A stretch of DNA of 64,000 bases from Giesbergeria sp. (GTDB lineage: Bacteria > Pseudomonadota > Gammaproteobacteria > Burkholderiales > Burkholderiaceae_C). The DNA is taken from positions 1 to 64,000 of the forward strand of contig JAKLLE010000008.1 in assembly GCA_023150295.1 (NCBI GenBank). The letters are read 5' to 3'. The translations under genes and the position numbers were made by a program. The notes under the pieces are model-generated. The model worked only from the letters and a program-made list of their open reading frames with translations, did not search any database and had not been told where the DNA came from. How positions within the stretch are numbered: position 1 is the first letter of the stretch; each line of letters opens with the position of its first letter. Below, in pieces: positions 61,937-64,000 of this stretch.

Positions 61937-63445
61937 TCACTCCCAGCGCATGGCCGCAATGTCGTGCACCACCAGGGGGTAATTCATCCACACGCCGCGC
62001 AGCCCCTTGCGCGCCACGGTGGCCACCTGGGGGGCAAAGATCCAGGCGTTGGCGGCGTCTTCGGCCAGGTGGCGCTGCATTTGCGCAAACACACGGTTGC
62101 GCTCGCGCGGGGTGCCGGCCAGCGCGTGGCGCGCGGCCAGGTGGCGAAACTCGGGGCTGTCGTAGCCGAAGTAATAGAAGGGGTCGGTGTAGATGAGGTA
62201 GTCCAGCGACTCGACATGGGTGATGAGGGAGAGATCGAACTGCCCCTTGAACACCCCGCCCAGCCACTGCGACCACTCCACGGTTTCCAGGCGCAGCTCA
62301 ATGCCCACCTTGGCCAGGTCGGCGGCAATGAGCGGGCCGCCCTCGCGGGCGTAGGGTGTGGGCGGCAGCGTCAGCGTCAGCCGCAGGGGAGTGGCCACGC
62401 CAGCCTCGCGCAGCAGGCTGCGGGCACGCTCGGGCGCGTAGGGGTACTGCCCCGCCAGGTGCACGTAGCCCTGATCGGTGGGCGCAAAGTGGCTGCCAAT
62501 GACCCGGCCCCGCCCCTCCAGCACCTTGCGGATGAAGCCCTCGCGGTCGATGGCGTGCGTGATGGCGCGGCGCACCCGCACGTCGTCCAACGGCTTGCGC
62601 CGGTGGTTGATGGCCACCATGCCCTTGGCCCCGGACGAGCCGACCAGCACCTGGTAGCGACTGTCACCCTGGAAATGGCCCACATCCTGCGTCGCCAGGT
62701 TGAAAAACAGGTCGATGGAGCCCGAGCGGAACGCCGCCTCCTGGGCCTTGGCATCGTGGATGAAGTGGAACACCGCGCGCTCCATGCCCACCTGCGCGGC
62801 GTGGCGGTAGGTGTCGGCCTTGAGCAGGGTGATGGACTGGCCCCGGTCCCACTGCCCGAACCGGTACGGGCCGGTGCCGACTGGGTGGCTTGCTGCCTGG
62901 CCCGCACTGGCCGGGTGCAGGATCACGGCCGTGCTCTCGCCCAGGCGGAACAGCAGGTGCACATCCGGTCGCTCCAGGTTCAGCACCACGGTGTGGGCGT
63001 CGGGTGTGTCGATGCGGGCGATGTTGTCGAACAGCGCCTTGCGCGCCTTGTTGGTGGAGCCCGGTGCCTTGGCGCGCTCGAAGCTGAAGCGCACGGTGTC
63101 GGCGTCCAGCACGGCGCCGTCGTGAAAGCGCACCCCACGCCGCAGCTTGAACACGTGCACCAGTGCGCTGGCGTCCTGGCTCCAGGACTGGGCCAGCAGG
63201 GGGCGCACGTCGCCGTTTTCCTCGATGCGGGTGAGCCCTTCCAGCACGTTGTAGTGCACCACTTCGCCAATGGCGGCCGACGCGGCCATGGTGGGGTCCA
63301 GGCTGTCGGGCTCCAGCGACAGGCTGATCGACACCGAGGGCCCGCTTCGCACCTGCGCCGTGGCCAGGCCCGGCGGTGCCAGGCACAGACACAGCCCAGC
63401 GACCCAGGCCCCCACCCAACGGGAAACAGTCAAGAATCGGTGCAA
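61937..63445 (-). CDS. ABC transporter solute-binding protein, family 5 (peptide/nickel type)
   Basis: A 502-residue exported protein. I chose TTG 63445 because GGAGG lies eight bases upstream and it gives a clean signal peptide (MLHRFLTVSRWVGAWVAGLC then LCLAPPGLATAQ); a TTG at 63502 would add 19 residues. The family-5 fold shows SLEPDSLDPTMAASAAIGEV, KLRRGVRFHDGAVLDADTVR and a C-terminal DLSLITHVESLDYLIYTDPF. Substrates of the family include di- and oligopeptides, nickel and opines. No permease or ATPase of the matching type is nearby. Confidence 0.88.
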   Translation of the reverse strand: MHRFLTVSRWVGAWVAGLCLCLAPPGLATAQVRSGPSVSISLSLEPDSLDPTMAASAAIGEVVHYNVLEGLTRIEENGDVRPLLAQSWSQDASALVHVFKLRRGVRFHDGAVLDADTVRFSFERAKAPGSTNKARKALFDNIARIDTPDAHTVVLNLERPDVHLLFRLGESTAVILHPASAGQAASHPVGTGPYRFGQWDRGQSITLLKADTYRHAAQVGMERAVFHFIHDAKAQEAAFRSGSIDLFFNLATQDVGHFQGDSRYQVLVGSSGAKGMVAINHRRKPLDDVRVRRAITHAIDREGFIRKVLEGRGRVIGSHFAPTDQGYVHLAGQYPYAPERARSLLREAGVATPLRLTLTLPPTPYAREGGPLIAADLAKVGIELRLETVEWSQWLGGVFKGQFDLSLITHVESLDYLIYTDPFYYFGYDSPEFRHLAARHALAGTPRERNRVFAQMQRHLAEDAANAWIFAPQVATVARKGLRGVWMNYPLVVHDIAAMRWE

Positions 63446-63605
63446 GACGCTGGCCTCCGTGTTCGCCGCACACGCCCTGCAAGGCAGCGCAGGACGTAAC
63501 AAATAATCTCAAAGTGTGACATAGAATGGGCCTCGCCCACCCGGCTGCGGCCCTTCGATCGGTGCCTGCAATGCCCCGGTGCACCCCGCCCCTGCCCCTG
63601 GTGTC

Positions 63606-64000
63606 ATGCCCTCACTCCGTACCTTGCGCCAACGCAAAGCCCCGCCGTGGTTCTGGTGGGTGCTGGGCCTGGGACTGCTGGTACTGGCGCTGGCGGTGTG
63701 GGCGCTGCTGGCCACCTACCGCGACCGCGAACAACGCTTGCGGCACCAGGTCGAGGGCGAACTGCAGGCCATCGGCCAGTTGCAGGTGCGCAGTGTGGCC
63801 GAATGGCGCGAGCGCCAGACCTCCCAAGCCATGGCACTGGCCGACGACACGGCATTTGCCCAGTGGGTGGCGCGCTGGATCCAGTTTCCCGGCCTGGAAC
63901 AGGAAAACCCGGTGCGCGAACGCCTGCGCATCCTGGAAGAGCGGGCGCGCTACACCGCTGCCTATTTGCTCGATGCCCGAGGCAACCTGCTGCTGACACC
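63606..64000 (+). CDS. Membrane sensor protein, N-terminal part (runs off the right edge)
   Basis: Open from ATG 63606 to the window end (131 codons). MPSLRTLRQRKAPPWFWWVL begins a basic N-terminus and a membrane helix (about 15-36), followed by a helical extracytoplasmic stretch (RDREQRLRHQVEGELQAIGQ ...) and the start of a sensor fold (ARYTAAYLLDARGNLLLT). The output domain, perhaps histidine kinase or GGDEF/PAS, lies outside the window. It is divergent from the solute-binding protein gene across 160 bases. Confidence 0.7.
   Translation, partial: MPSLRTLRQRKAPPWFWWVLGLGLLVLALAVWALLATYRDREQRLRHQVEGELQAIGQLQVRSVAEWRERQTSQAMALADDTAFAQWVARWIQFPGLEQENPVRERLRILEERARYTAAYLLDARGNLLLT

Overview
The window is high-GC DNA (most genes read about 70% GC by eye) with betaproteobacterial gene content. 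Its PuuD-type urate hydroxylase, senA/egtB-like gene, NodT-type RND efflux operon, c-di-GMP proteins and a dispersed AGCTATT...AATAGCA hairpin repeat all suggest a Comamonadaceae member (Acidovorax, Variovorax and relatives). This is inference from gene families; no 16S rRNA gene is present.

Layout. 1-421: scars of two insertion sequences (an IS630-type transposase running off the left edge and the end of an IS3-type element). 515-9316: a BMP-type purine/nucleoside ABC importer (minus strand), divergent from xanthine dehydrogenase xdhA-xdhB. 9495-14545: c-di-GMP enzymes (a membrane GGDEF protein and an EAL-CBS-GGDDF protein) flanking a Crp/Fnr regulator with an FNR-like box. 14554-21234: a three-gene RND multidrug efflux operon and its divergent TetR/AcrR regulator with a perfect palindromic operator. 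21235-25407: more purine degradation genes (puuD, xdhC, uraH, puuE) and a small lipoprotein gene.

25471-41002 is an island of visibly lower GC with all genes on the plus strand and mostly overlapping start/stop codons: Fic protein, SNF2-type helicase, PHP-SMC ATPase, AIPR protein, GHKL ATPase fused to a PD-(D/E)XK nuclease-like domain, type III modification methyltransferase (Mod) and type III restriction subunit (Res). It matches no complete named system I know. It reads as a composite type III restriction-modification and anti-phage operon and is the strongest candidate here for an undescribed system. It sits inside the purine locus, which resumes at 41106 with a fused OHCU decarboxylase/allantoate amidohydrolase and an M20 amidohydrolase.

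44227-64000 is mostly core genome: a small hydrophilic protein, malic enzyme maeB, an HDOD protein, a nucleotide cyclase-PilZ protein, tRNA-Ser(TGA), divergent egtD/egtB-like genes, an orphan AAA ATPase, then a patchwork of small regulators and enzymes (SnoaL-like, AraC, LysR, a degenerate metallo-beta-lactamase fold protein, DsbA-like, HD domain, isochorismatase-like, GlxA-like), an FtsX-type permease, a family-5 solute-binding protein and the start of a membrane sensor.

How it works together. The importer would bring in purines or nucleosides; XdhAB (with XdhC for cofactor maturation) makes urate; PuuD, UraH and the UraD domain convert urate to allantoin; PuuE opens allantoin to allantoate; and the AllC-like domain begins nitrogen release. 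A dispersed hairpin repeat occurs at least seven times, including in frame within xdhA and puuD and over the ribosome binding site of the uraD fusion gene.
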